From NCBI GenBank assembly GCA_014800815.1, contig JAAVFI010000062.1, positions 20,443-84,442 of the forward strand: 64,000 bases of DNA. Direction: 5' to 3'. The notes beneath the pieces were generated by a model. It was not told where the DNA came from and made no database searches. It saw only the letters and a list, made by a program, of their open reading frames with translations. Of this stretch, positions 1 through 9,532 are shown piece by piece. Source of the stretch: Bacteroidales bacterium (lineage in GTDB: Bacteria; Bacteroidota; Bacteroidia; Bacteroidales; Muribaculaceae). The number at the start of each line of letters is the position of its first letter. The stretch's first letter is position 1. The translations under genes and the position numbers were made by a program.

Positions 1-620
1 AAGGACTTCTCCCCGGCGGCAGGAAAGTACAGCTCAGCGTGGTGCCTATGGAAGGCTACACCCGCGATATGGAGTTCCGCGAGACAGGCATGCCCTGGGT
101 GCTCCCCTCGCCTCACATTCCCAACCCCGAGACCGCACTCTACTATCCGATGTCGGGTATCTTGGGCGAACTCTACTGCATGTCGATAGGCGTGGGCTAC
201 ACTCTGCCCTTCAAACTCTTCTGCGCCGAATGGATTGATGCCTCAGAACTCAGCAAGCGACTCAACGCCCGCAATATCCCGGGTCTGATGTTCCGCCCCA
301 TACACATCAAACCGTTCTACTCCACCGGCAAAGGCGAAAACCTCCAGGGTGTGGAAGCTTATGTGACCGACAAAGACGCCGCACCGCTTTCGCTCACCCA
401 GTTCTATGTAATGGAAGAACTCGCCGACATGTATCCCGACAAGAAAGTGTTCGATCTCGCCGACAAATCGCGCTTCGGCATGTTCGACAAAGTGGTAGGT
501 TCTAAAGAGATCCGCAAACGCTTCACCAAGGATTACAAGGTGGCTGATATCGAAGACTACTGGAACAAAGATGTTGAGCCCTTCCGCGCAGCATCATCGA
601 AATATTATCTGTATAAATAA
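1..620 (+). CDS. namZ: Exo-beta-N-acetylmuramidase NamZ / DUF1343 family, C-terminal part (5' end outside window)
   Basis: Open frame continues to the window edge (GLLPGGRKVQLSVVPMEGYTRDMEF...); DUF1343-like motifs YTRDMEFRETGMPWVLPSPHIPNPETALYYP; adjacent to MurNAc catabolism genes. Confidence 0.8.
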   Translation, partial: GLLPGGRKVQLSVVPMEGYTRDMEFRETGMPWVLPSPHIPNPETALYYPMSGILGELYCMSIGVGYTLPFKLFCAEWIDASELSKRLNARNIPGLMFRPIHIKPFYSTGKGENLQGVEAYVTDKDAAPLSLTQFYVMEELADMYPDKKVFDLADKSRFGMFDKVVGSKEIRKRFTKDYKVADIEDYWNKDVEPFRAASSKYYLYK

Positions 621-650
621 CATTACCCTCCCTCTCATCCTCACTGCAAT

Positions 651-3458
651 ATGGCATTCAAAGACCAAAGATACACAGAATTCGTAAACGCTATTAAACG
701 CCATGTGGCACCTGAGCGCATCTATACCGATGCCCTCCGCTGTCTCGCATGGGGTACCGACGCCGGCTTCTACCGCATGTTGCCCCAAGTGATAGTACGC
801 ACTGCCAACGAAGAAGAAATGACCGCAGTGCTCGCTACGGCATCTCAGCTCGGGCTGCCCGTCACCTTCCGTGCGGCAGGCACCAGTCTCTCAGGCCAGG
901 CTATCTCCGACTCGATACTTGTCGTCGCCGGTAAATTCTGGGACAAATACTCGATACTCGACGAGAAGGCTCTCACCATGACCCTCCAGCCCGGTATAAT
1001 CGGAGCACGTGTAAGCGAGATACTGAAACCCTACGGACGTGTATTTTCGCCTGACCCCGCTTCCAAGAAGGCGGCTATGGTAGGCGGTATCGTTATCAAT
1101 AACGCTTCGGGCATGAAGTGCGGCACACACGCCAACAGCGACCGTGTGATGCGCTCCGTCCGTATGATACTTGCCGACGGTACTGTTCTTGACACTGCCG
1201 ACGATGCCTCGAAACGCGCTTTCGAAAAATCGCACCCTGAAGTTCTTGCAGAAATAGAACTCATCCGCAAAGAAATAGCTGAAGACAAGGAGCTCACCGA
1301 ACTCATCCGCCACAAATATTCTATCAAGAATGTGACGGGCCTCAACCTCTTGCCCTTCATCCTCTTTACCGATCCCTTCGAGATTATGGCACACTGCCTC
1401 GTAGGCAGTGAGGGCACGCTTGCTTTCCTCAGCGAAATCACTATCAATACCGCTCCCGAAATGCCCTTCACGGCCTCGGCCATGGTGTACTTCGACGACC
1501 TTGCCGAAGCCTGCCGTGCCGTAGTGGCTATGCGTAAGCAGGCTCCCGTGCAGGCTTGCGAACTTCTCGACAAGAAGTCGCTCGCCTCTGTTCACGACAC
1601 CACCGGCGAAGGCCTCACCGCCCTGCTCATCCAGACCGAGGCAGACTCGCAGGAGAAGCTCGACAAGCAGATTGCTGAGACTCTTGAGATTCTGAAGCAG
1701 TTCCGTCTGTTCAAGCCGGCGCACTTCTCCTCCGACCCCGCCGAAGTTGCAGCTTGGTGGCTTATGCGCTCGGGCGTGTTCCCCGCAGTAGGCGGCACGC
1801 GTCCGCTCGGCACGACAGCTCTCATCGAAGATATAGCATTCCACATCGACAATCTCCCCGAGGCTACTGTCGAAATGGCGAAACTCATCGAAGACTGCGG
1901 CTACAACGATGCCTGCATCTACGGCCATGCGCTCGAAGGCAACTACCACTTCGTCATAGCGCAGTCGTTCGACACCGAGGAAGAAATTGCGAAGTACCGC
2001 AACCTCATGAATAAAATCGAGGAGCTTGTGGTTGACCGCTACGACGGCTCTCTGAAAGCCGAACACGGTACAGGCCGCAATATGGCACCCTTCGTGAAAA
2101 AGGAATGGGGCGAGAAGGCCTGGAGCATGATGAAACGCCTCAAAAATGCCTTTGACCCGAAAGGCATTCTCAACCCCGGCGTAATCTTCAACGACGACCC
2201 CGAGTGCTTCATCCGCAACATGAAGCCGCTGCCACTTACTGACCCCGTGGTCAACAAGTGTATCGAGTGCGGTTTCTGCGAACCCAACTGTGTGAGCTGC
2301 GGCCTCACCCTCTCGGCACGCCAGCGTATCATAGTGCAGCGCGAGATATCGCGACTTGAAAAGACCGGTGAAGACCCCGAACGCGTAAAAGAACTCCGCA
2401 AGGGATTCCAATATCTCGGCAACGAGACATGCGCAGGCGACGGCTTGTGCAGCACATCTTGCCCGATGTCTATCAATACGGGCGAAATGGTGCACCATAT
2501 CCGCGAGAAACTTCTCTCTCCCGGAGCCAAGAAACTCGGCAAATGGGCTGCAGATCATCTCGCAGGCGTATCGTCGGGTCTCCGACTTATGCTCAATGCC
2601 GCCGATCTCGGTCACGGCATCTTAGGAAATGCAGGCGTGAGTGCTACGGGAAAGGCACTGCACAAGTTAGGCGTTCCTCTGTGGACTCCCTCGCTGCCCG
2701 TTGGCTTCAATCCTCGCAAGACTATTAATGCGGCTCAACAGGAATCGGCTCGCAAAGTCGTATATTTCCCCTCGTGCATCAACCGCGCTATGGGTCCGAG
2801 CGAAGAAGCCGGCAAGGAAGTGCGTCCGCTTGCAGAGGTATTCGTAAAACTTTGCAAGAAAGCAGGTTTTGAAGTCATCTTCCCCAAGAATATCGACGGT
2901 CTCTGCTGCGGTATGATATGGGAAAGCAAGGGTATGCCCGACATTGCCGACGAAAAGACCGCACAGCTCGAGGCTGCGCTCGCCGAGGCTTCGGAGAATG
3001 GCCGTTATCCCGTGGTATGCGACCAGAGCCCCTGTCTCCACCGCATGCGCGACCACTTCAAGAGCCTCCCCGTGTATGAATGTGTGGAATTTATCCACGA
3101 CTTCCTTGCACCTCATCTCAAATTCCACCGTCACGATACTCCGATAGCGGTTCACGTAACCTGTTCGAGCCGCCGCATGGGACTCAACGAGAAGATTGTG
3201 GCAATGGCACAGAAGTGCTCGTCGAATGTTCTTGTTCCCGCCGAAGTAGGTTGCTGCGGTTTTGCAGGCGACAAGGGATTCACTCATCCCGAACTGAATG
3301 CGTGGGGTCTGAGAAAGCTCAAGCCTCAACTCGAAGCCGCCGGCATCAAATACGGTTACTCCAACTCGCGCACATGCGAGATAGGTCTGACCACAAACGG
3401 CGGAATCCCCTACAAATCTCTGGTATATCTTGTGGATGAATGTACCACGGCAAAATAA
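651..3458 (+). CDS. FAD-linked oxidase / Fe-S D-lactate dehydrogenase-like protein (FAD_binding_4 + FAD-oxidase_C + 4Fe-4S + CCG cysteine-rich domains)
   Basis: N-terminal PCMH-type FAD domain (TFRAAGTSLSGQA), KAEHGTGRNMAPFV, Fe-S cysteines CIECGFCEPNCVS and CAGDGLCSTSCP, C-terminal CCG motifs GLCCGM and VGCCGFAG. Confidence 0.85.
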   Translation: MAFKDQRYTEFVNAIKRHVAPERIYTDALRCLAWGTDAGFYRMLPQVIVRTANEEEMTAVLATASQLGLPVTFRAAGTSLSGQAISDSILVVAGKFWDKYSILDEKALTMTLQPGIIGARVSEILKPYGRVFSPDPASKKAAMVGGIVINNASGMKCGTHANSDRVMRSVRMILADGTVLDTADDASKRAFEKSHPEVLAEIELIRKEIAEDKELTELIRHKYSIKNVTGLNLLPFILFTDPFEIMAHCLVGSEGTLAFLSEITINTAPEMPFTASAMVYFDDLAEACRAVVAMRKQAPVQACELLDKKSLASVHDTTGEGLTALLIQTEADSQEKLDKQIAETLEILKQFRLFKPAHFSSDPAEVAAWWLMRSGVFPAVGGTRPLGTTALIEDIAFHIDNLPEATVEMAKLIEDCGYNDACIYGHALEGNYHFVIAQSFDTEEEIAKYRNLMNKIEELVVDRYDGSLKAEHGTGRNMAPFVKKEWGEKAWSMMKRLKNAFDPKGILNPGVIFNDDPECFIRNMKPLPLTDPVVNKCIECGFCEPNCVSCGLTLSARQRIIVQREISRLEKTGEDPERVKELRKGFQYLGNETCAGDGLCSTSCPMSINTGEMVHHIREKLLSPGAKKLGKWAADHLAGVSSGLRLMLNAADLGHGILGNAGVSATGKALHKLGVPLWTPSLPVGFNPRKTINAAQQESARKVVYFPSCINRAMGPSEEAGKEVRPLAEVFVKLCKKAGFEVIFPKNIDGLCCGMIWESKGMPDIADEKTAQLEAALAEASENGRYPVVCDQSPCLHRMRDHFKSLPVYECVEFIHDFLAPHLKFHRHDTPIAVHVTCSSRRMGLNEKIVAMAQKCSSNVLVPAEVGCCGFAGDKGFTHPELNAWGLRKLKPQLEAAGIKYGYSNSRTCEIGLTTNGGIPYKSLVYLVDECTTAK

Positions 3459-3503
3459 TAACCGACTCCACTACTTCCAATCATTATCACTCAACCATTC
3501 ATC

Positions 3504-4694
3504 ATGTCAAATACACAAGCTGCCACCAAACAACCCAAGAAACGACTGCTTGCGCTTGATATACTGCGAGGTATAACCGTCGCGGGGATGATACTCGTAA
3601 ATAATCCCGGCTCGTGGGGCAAAATCTATGCCCCGCTCAGCCATGCTCAGTGGAACGGCCTTACGCCTACCGATCTGGTATTTCCGTTCTTCATGTTCAT
3701 CATGGGTATCTCCACCTACTTCTCGCTCCGCAAATACGATTATAAACTCACGGGCGAATGCTTCAAGAAGATTGTGAAGCGTACGGTGCTGATCTATTTC
3801 ATAGGTCTGTTCCTTGCATGGTTCGGCCTCTTCCTGCGCGGAGCCCTCTCCGACAAGACTCTCTATGAGGCGGCGTTTACCTTCGACCATATACGTATGT
3901 TAGGTGTACTCCCGCGCCTCGCCCTGTGCTACGGGTTCGGCTCTGTCATTGCCCTGCTCATCCCCAAGCGTGCACTTCCGTGGACTATTTTCGGCATGCT
4001 CGCGGTTTACACCGTAATACTGCTGTTGGGCAACGGATATACTTTCGCCGATACCAACGTGATATATATTGTGGACAACGCAGTGTTCGGCCCCAACCAC
4101 CTCTATACCGATTTTGTCGACGGTCAGCGTCTTCATCTCGACCCCGAAGGTCTTGTGAGCACACTCCCCTCGATAGCTCATATGCTTATCGGTTTCTTCT
4201 GCGGCGGCCTTATAATGTCGACAAAAGACAATAATCTGCGCATCAACAAGCTGTTTATCGTCGGAACTATCCTCACATTCACGGGCTTCCTTCTGAGCTA
4301 CGGCTTGCCTCTGAACAAGAAAATCTGGTCGCCCACTTTCGTACTGACCACCTGCGGTCTCGCATCGAGTTTCCTCGGATTACTCATCTGGATAATCGAC
4401 ATCAAAGGCTACAAACGCTGGACAACATTCTTCGAAGTATTCGGCGTCAATCCCCTCTTCCTCTTCTGCGCATCAGGTGTATTCGCCAACATTTTCGGCT
4501 CCTTACGCCTGCCGTGGAGCGCTGCTGAAAGCGGCACAATTACTCTGAAAAATCTTATCTATCAAGAGGCACTCATCCCTCTTTGCGGCGGCGACGCCAC
4601 TATGGCATCGTGTTTTTTCGCAATATTCTTTGTATTGTTCAACTGGGTATTAGGTTACTTCCTCTATCGTAAAAAAATCTACATCAAGATATGA
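3504..4694 (+). CDS. murT: DUF5009/heparan-alpha-glucosaminide N-acetyltransferase-like multipass membrane protein, probable MurNAc transporter (MurT-like)
   Basis: Multipass protein with RLLALDILRGITVAGMILVNNPGSW; sits next to kinase and MurQ as in the Tannerella MurTKQ arrangement. Confidence 0.7.
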   Translation: MSNTQAATKQPKKRLLALDILRGITVAGMILVNNPGSWGKIYAPLSHAQWNGLTPTDLVFPFFMFIMGISTYFSLRKYDYKLTGECFKKIVKRTVLIYFIGLFLAWFGLFLRGALSDKTLYEAAFTFDHIRMLGVLPRLALCYGFGSVIALLIPKRALPWTIFGMLAVYTVILLLGNGYTFADTNVIYIVDNAVFGPNHLYTDFVDGQRLHLDPEGLVSTLPSIAHMLIGFFCGGLIMSTKDNNLRINKLFIVGTILTFTGFLLSYGLPLNKKIWSPTFVLTTCGLASSFLGLLIWIIDIKGYKRWTTFFEVFGVNPLFLFCASGVFANIFGSLRLPWSAAESGTITLKNLIYQEALIPLCGGDATMASCFFAIFFVLFNWVLGYFLYRKKIYIKI

Positions 4695-5536
4695 AACTTA
4701 TAGCAGATTGCGGTAGCACCAAGATTGACTGGTGCGCCCTTAACGACGGCAAAGTCACAAAACAAGTATTCACTCTCGGCATGAATGCCGTGATGCTTAC
4801 AGAAGAAGAGATTCGCCAGCGTATCTCCGAACAGCTTATCCCCGAACTCGGTGAGTTGGCCGGGAAAATTACCGAAGTATATTTCTACGGTGCAGGTTGC
4901 ATCTCGGCAGAAGTTTGCGGCAACGTAGCCCGCGCTCTCCGTGCCAACCTCCCTGCGGCAACGACTGTGGAAGTGTACACCGACCTCCTTGCAGCAGCGC
5001 GCGCACTGTGCGGACGCACTCCCGGCATCGCCTGCATCATGGGTACCGGCTCGAACTCCTGTCTCTACGACGGTGAGGCTATCGCCTCGAACGTATCGCC
5101 CCTCGGCTTCATCCTCGGCGACGAAGGCAGTGGTGCCGTGCTCGGCAAACTCTTCCTCGGCGACGTGCTCAAGAAGCAGCTCCCGGCAGAAATTTGTGCC
5201 AAGTTCCTCGATGAGTACGACCTCAACCTCCTCACTATCATTCAGCGCGTGTACCGCGAACCTCAGGCAAACCGCTTCCTCGCTTCGGTGACACCGTTCC
5301 TCAGCAAGAACATCAATGTTCCCGAAATCCACGCTCTCGTACTCAACGCTTTCAGAGCGTTCTTCCGCCGCAACATCAAGCAGTACACCGCTTACGAGAA
5401 GCATACCGTAAACTTCATTGGCTCAATCGCTTACTACTTCGAAGACGTGCTCAACGAAGCGGCAGCGGCAGAAGGCTGCAAAGTGGGCAAAATTGTAAAG
5501 AGCCCGATGGAAGGTCTTATTGAATTTCACTCTTAA
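4691..5536 (+). CDS. murK: BadF/BadG-type sugar kinase, probable MurNAc/GlcNAc kinase (MurK-like)
   Basis: ADCGSTKIDWCAL phosphate-binding motif, GTGSNSCLYDG, GFILGDEGSGAVLGK; 4-bp overlap with upstream gene. Confidence 0.8.
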   Translation: MKLIADCGSTKIDWCALNDGKVTKQVFTLGMNAVMLTEEEIRQRISEQLIPELGELAGKITEVYFYGAGCISAEVCGNVARALRANLPAATTVEVYTDLLAAARALCGRTPGIACIMGTGSNSCLYDGEAIASNVSPLGFILGDEGSGAVLGKLFLGDVLKKQLPAEICAKFLDEYDLNLLTIIQRVYREPQANRFLASVTPFLSKNINVPEIHALVLNAFRAFFRRNIKQYTAYEKHTVNFIGSIAYYFEDVLNEAAAAEGCKVGKIVKSPMEGLIEFHS

Positions 5537-5555
5537 TTATCTATAATACATCACA

Positions 5556-6380
5556 ATGGCTTTTGTAAAAATCAGCGAACAACCGTCGCTCTACAACGAC
5601 CTTGAAAAAAAATCAGTAGGAGAAATCCTCCACGACATCAATAATGAGGACAAGAAAGTAGCCCTCGCAGTAGAAAAAGCTCTCCCCGCTATCGAAAAAC
5701 TCGTAAGCGAAATCGTACCACGCATGAAGCGCGGCGGCCGTATCTTCTACATGGGTGCAGGTACTTCAGGCCGTCTCGGCGTGCTCGACGCTTCTGAAAT
5801 TCCTCCCACATTCGGCATGGAGCCCACTTGGGTTATCGGTCTTATCGCAGGTGGCGATACCGCCCTCCGCAACCCGGTTGAAAACGCCGAAGACGACACC
5901 CTCCAGGGCTGGCGCGACCTCGAGAAGTTCGATATCAACGACAAAGACACCGTTATCGGTATCGCCGCTTCGGGTACTACACCCTACGTAATCGGTGCCC
6001 TCAATGAATGCCGCAAGCACGGTATCCTCACCGCTGCTATCACCTCAAACCCCGACGCTCCTATCTCGGAAGCAGCAGATATCGCTATCGAGATGATTGT
6101 AGGTCCGGAGTACGTTACCGGCAGCTCGCGTATGAAGAGCGGTACAGGTCAGAAGATGATCTGCAACATGATTACTACCGCCACCATGATTCAGATGGGT
6201 CGTGTGAAGGGCAACAAAATGGTAAACATGCAGCTCTCTAACGCCAAACTCGTTGACCGTGGCACACGCATGATAGTGGAAGAACTCAGCCTTCCCTACG
6301 ACGACGCCAAGCGCCTTCTGCTCATGCACGGCTCTGTAAAGAAAGCCGTAGATGCTTACCGTGGTCTCGAAAACGAATAA
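5556..6380 (+). CDS. murQ: N-acetylmuramic acid 6-phosphate etherase
   Basis: SIS-domain motifs GGRIFYMGAGTSGRLGVLDASEIPPTFG; typical MurQ length. Confidence 0.95.
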   Translation: MAFVKISEQPSLYNDLEKKSVGEILHDINNEDKKVALAVEKALPAIEKLVSEIVPRMKRGGRIFYMGAGTSGRLGVLDASEIPPTFGMEPTWVIGLIAGGDTALRNPVENAEDDTLQGWRDLEKFDINDKDTVIGIAASGTTPYVIGALNECRKHGILTAAITSNPDAPISEAADIAIEMIVGPEYVTGSSRMKSGTGQKMICNMITTATMIQMGRVKGNKMVNMQLSNAKLVDRGTRMIVEELSLPYDDAKRLLLMHGSVKKAVDAYRGLENE

Positions 6381-7042
6381 TGAAAAAGATTTCCAAGATA
6401 ATGCTTGCCGCCGCTTTTGCGGCGGCAGCTTTTACTTCCGAGGCACGCGAGATGACAGAGTTCTACTATCAGCGTGCTTCTCTTTTCGAACAGCTTCCCG
6501 TCGACAGCACTGCCGTGGTATTCCTCGGCAACAGCCTTACCAACGGCTGTGAGTGGCACGAGTTGCTCGGCATGCCTAATGCTATCAACCGCGGTATCAG
6601 CGGCGACATAGCCGAAGGTATCGACCTGCGTCTCGACCGTGTGATTGCGGGGCATCCCGCAAAAATCTTCTTTCTCTGCGGAGTGAACGATGTAAGCCAT
6701 GACCTTACCGCCGACTCCATTGCCTCGGCAGTGGGCGCCATAGCGCAGAAAATTCGTACGGAGACTCCTCAGACCAAGCTCTACGTTCAGTCGCTGCTCC
6801 CCATCAACAACAGCTTCAACCGCTACAAGAAGCTCGCAGGCAAGGAGCAGACGATACGCGACATCAATACTCTGCTCAAACCTATGGTAGAGGAAATGGG
6901 CGCGACGTGGATAGACCTCTATCCCCACTTTGCCGACGAAGACGGTAATCTGCGCAAAGAGATTACCAACGACGGACTTCACCTTCTCGGCGACGGATAC
7001 CTTATCTGGCGCGAACAGCTTATACCCTACCTCGCAGAATAA
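6380..7042 (+). CDS. SGNH/GDSL-family hydrolase (sialate-O-acetylesterase-like), secreted
   Basis: Signal peptide MKKISKIMLAAAFAAAAFTSEA; VVFLGNSLTNG block I; GVNDVS; DGLHLLGDGY; overlaps murQ stop (TAATG). Confidence 0.8.
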   Translation: MKKISKIMLAAAFAAAAFTSEAREMTEFYYQRASLFEQLPVDSTAVVFLGNSLTNGCEWHELLGMPNAINRGISGDIAEGIDLRLDRVIAGHPAKIFFLCGVNDVSHDLTADSIASAVGAIAQKIRTETPQTKLYVQSLLPINNSFNRYKKLAGKEQTIRDINTLLKPMVEEMGATWIDLYPHFADEDGNLRKEITNDGLHLLGDGYLIWREQLIPYLAE

Positions 7043-7045
7043 TAA

Positions 7046-9532
7046 GTGGAAGCCGACGACGCCCTCCGACAAAGAATCATTGAAGCGCACGGAGGCTCTA
7101 CTCTTGTGCTCGGAGGACCAGGCTGTGGAAAGACTCACCTGCTGGCCCACCGCATTCACTATGCGCACTCTGCACTCGGAGTTCCGTACTCCGACATGCT
7201 CTGCCTGACGTTTACAAACCGTGCCGCGCGAGAAATGCGCAAGCGTGTGGAAGAGTATTCGGGATTCCGTCCCGAAGGGTTGTTTGTGGGCAATATCCAC
7301 CGCTTCTGTCTCGGGTTCCTGCTTGACAATGAGCTTATCGACCGCGAGACGGGTGTGCTCGACGAAGAAGACCGCAATGAATTTCTCCGTTCGTTAGACA
7401 TCAGGAACGATATAGATGCCGACCGCTTTGCGGAAGCGTCAGTCGCTATCTATCAGGAAGATAACAATCATCCGCCGTTCGCCCGAAGTAAAGAAAACGT
7501 GCATATATCTGCAGTCGACAGAGCCCGCTACGATGCTTACAGGGAGTTCAAGGAGGTAAACAGGCTCATAGATTTCGACGACATCCTGCTTGAAACTTAC
7601 TCTGCCCTGCTTCGCTTCGACCACGATCTGCTACGGCACTCCTCATACCGCTGGCTGCAGGTGGATGAAGTGCAGGATATGACTGCGCTTCAACTTGCCA
7701 TTGTTGCCGAACTAACCAAGGGCGCCGACTGCACCCGAATGTTTTTTGGCGACGAGCAGCAGGCAATCTTCGCGTTTACGGGAGCGGGTGGTTCCACGCT
7801 CCTGCCTCTAAAGCAACTCTGCCGCGGTAATATCCTTCATCTTACACGGAACTTCAGGTCGTCGCCGATACTTGTCGACCTCTGCAACTCAATAGCTACG
7901 GCATGGCTCGGCATAGACCCTGAATTACTGCCCGAGGCCGCACTTCTTTCGCATGAAGATGAACGCCCTATGCTCTGGAAAGCATCCGCCGGCAATTTGA
8001 GGTTGCTCACTGCCCATACGGCCCGCGAATGGCTCACGGCCTATCCGCAAGAAAAGGTAATGATACTGACGCGTACCAACCGCGAAGCCGACAATGTTTC
8101 AGCACTGCTCGACCTTACGGGTATAGATCATTTCCATATCTCGAAGCAGGATGTATTCAACCGACCCGAGTTCAAGGCTCTGTGGTCGCATCTGGCCGTT
8201 CTTTCGCGCCCCGACAGCATCAGTTCGTGGATAAGGCTTATCAAGCAGACCGGTGCGGCATCGAGTCTTGTCGAAAGCCGCCGCATAGTTTCGGAAGCCC
8301 GCAATGCCGGCGTATCTGTCTGTGCCTCTGTGCTCGGACTCGAACAACCGCTCACATATTTTGCCAACGCGTATTTCGATCCTGCGGTAACCCTCACCGT
8401 GATAGACACGGAAACAACGGGGCTTGATGTTTTCAATGATGATGTCGTGCAGATTGCCGCCGTTAAAATTCGCGGCGGGGTTGTGGAAGAATCTTCGCGC
8501 CTGAATATATTCGTGGAGACCGACAGGGATATCCCCGAATATTTCTCCAACGGAGCTATAAATCCTATTGCAAGCCAATACCGCATTGCTGACAAACTCT
8601 GCCCTGCCGACGCTCTGAACATTCTGGCGAACTATCTCGCAGACGGAAGTATTTTGGCCGGACACAATATTCGATTTGACTCGGCTATACTCCGCTATAA
8701 TTTCAAGCGGGCCGGTGTTGATGTTCCTGATTGTCTGGGGGCGGAAGCTCCGGCTATCGACAGTATGCAGATAGCCAAACTGATATTTCCACGCTACAAG
8801 AGTTACAGTCTCGGCAGTCTTATTGCGATATTCCACATCGACGGGCACAATACCCATATCGCCGGGGATGATGTAGCTGCCACTGCCGGACTGCTCAATG
8901 CTCTCGCACCTCTCGCTCAGATGAAACTGAACGACGTTGCCGCCTTGTCGGCCGATGCCGAATATCTGTCGGTCATAGAGCGGATAAAATTCTCTTATGG
9001 AGAGTATTATCGCCAATGTCTTAAACGTTTGGAAGAACCTTCGGGAGATTTGGCTTCACTCTTGGATGATGCTTATAAATTCTTCGTTAACCGCGGCTTT
9101 ATCAAGCCGTTAAGGCATTTTAACTACATTGTTGATTTAATCAGGCGGATATACGACGATTCGATGAGTCTGCGCATGCAGCTCGACCACTGCCTATACG
9201 ATATTCTCACCTTCCATGAGTCGGACCTTTTTGCCTCGGGGATAGTAAAGGAGCGCCTTTCGGTGATGACCGTTCACAAAGCCAAGGGGCTGGAGTGCGA
9301 CAATGTGATACTCCACGATGCGTCCACGCGCTATGGAAGTATGGATGAGCATGCGCGACTGCTCTACGTAGCTTTTTCGCGCGCCCGCAAAAGACTCGCC
9401 GCCGGACTCAGCGGAGAGGCCGACGGCGTGATATATTCTTTTCTCTACAAATTCAGAGAGCTTGGCAGGCGCGAGATTGCTGTCGCTGTCAATTGCGAGG
9501 CTTTGAATCTCGGTGAGACCGACGAAGAGTAA
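7046..9532 (+). CDS. UvrD/PcrA-like superfamily 1 helicase with internal DnaQ-like (DEDDh) 3'-5' exonuclease domain
   Basis: Walker A GGPGCGKTHLLAHRI, VDEVQDMTALQL, TVHKAKGLECDNVILHDAS plus internal LTVIDTETTGLDVFNDDVVQIAAVKI ... ILAGHNIRFDSAILR; GTG start. Confidence 0.85.
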   Translation: MEADDALRQRIIEAHGGSTLVLGGPGCGKTHLLAHRIHYAHSALGVPYSDMLCLTFTNRAAREMRKRVEEYSGFRPEGLFVGNIHRFCLGFLLDNELIDRETGVLDEEDRNEFLRSLDIRNDIDADRFAEASVAIYQEDNNHPPFARSKENVHISAVDRARYDAYREFKEVNRLIDFDDILLETYSALLRFDHDLLRHSSYRWLQVDEVQDMTALQLAIVAELTKGADCTRMFFGDEQQAIFAFTGAGGSTLLPLKQLCRGNILHLTRNFRSSPILVDLCNSIATAWLGIDPELLPEAALLSHEDERPMLWKASAGNLRLLTAHTAREWLTAYPQEKVMILTRTNREADNVSALLDLTGIDHFHISKQDVFNRPEFKALWSHLAVLSRPDSISSWIRLIKQTGAASSLVESRRIVSEARNAGVSVCASVLGLEQPLTYFANAYFDPAVTLTVIDTETTGLDVFNDDVVQIAAVKIRGGVVEESSRLNIFVETDRDIPEYFSNGAINPIASQYRIADKLCPADALNILANYLADGSILAGHNIRFDSAILRYNFKRAGVDVPDCLGAEAPAIDSMQIAKLIFPRYKSYSLGSLIAIFHIDGHNTHIAGDDVAATAGLLNALAPLAQMKLNDVAALSADAEYLSVIERIKFSYGEYYRQCLKRLEEPSGDLASLLDDAYKFFVNRGFIKPLRHFNYIVDLIRRIYDDSMSLRMQLDHCLYDILTFHESDLFASGIVKERLSVMTVHKAKGLECDNVILHDASTRYGSMDEHARLLYVAFSRARKRLAAGLSGEADGVIYSFLYKFRELGRREIAVAVNCEALNLGETDEE

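Noticed and set aside
891-2615. 574-aa minus-strand ORF antisense to the FAD oxidase
   Set aside because: Shadow ORF: fully overlaps a well-supported gene, has no recognisable motifs and reads as codon-bias artefact; same for many other antisense ORFs across 0-35 kb.
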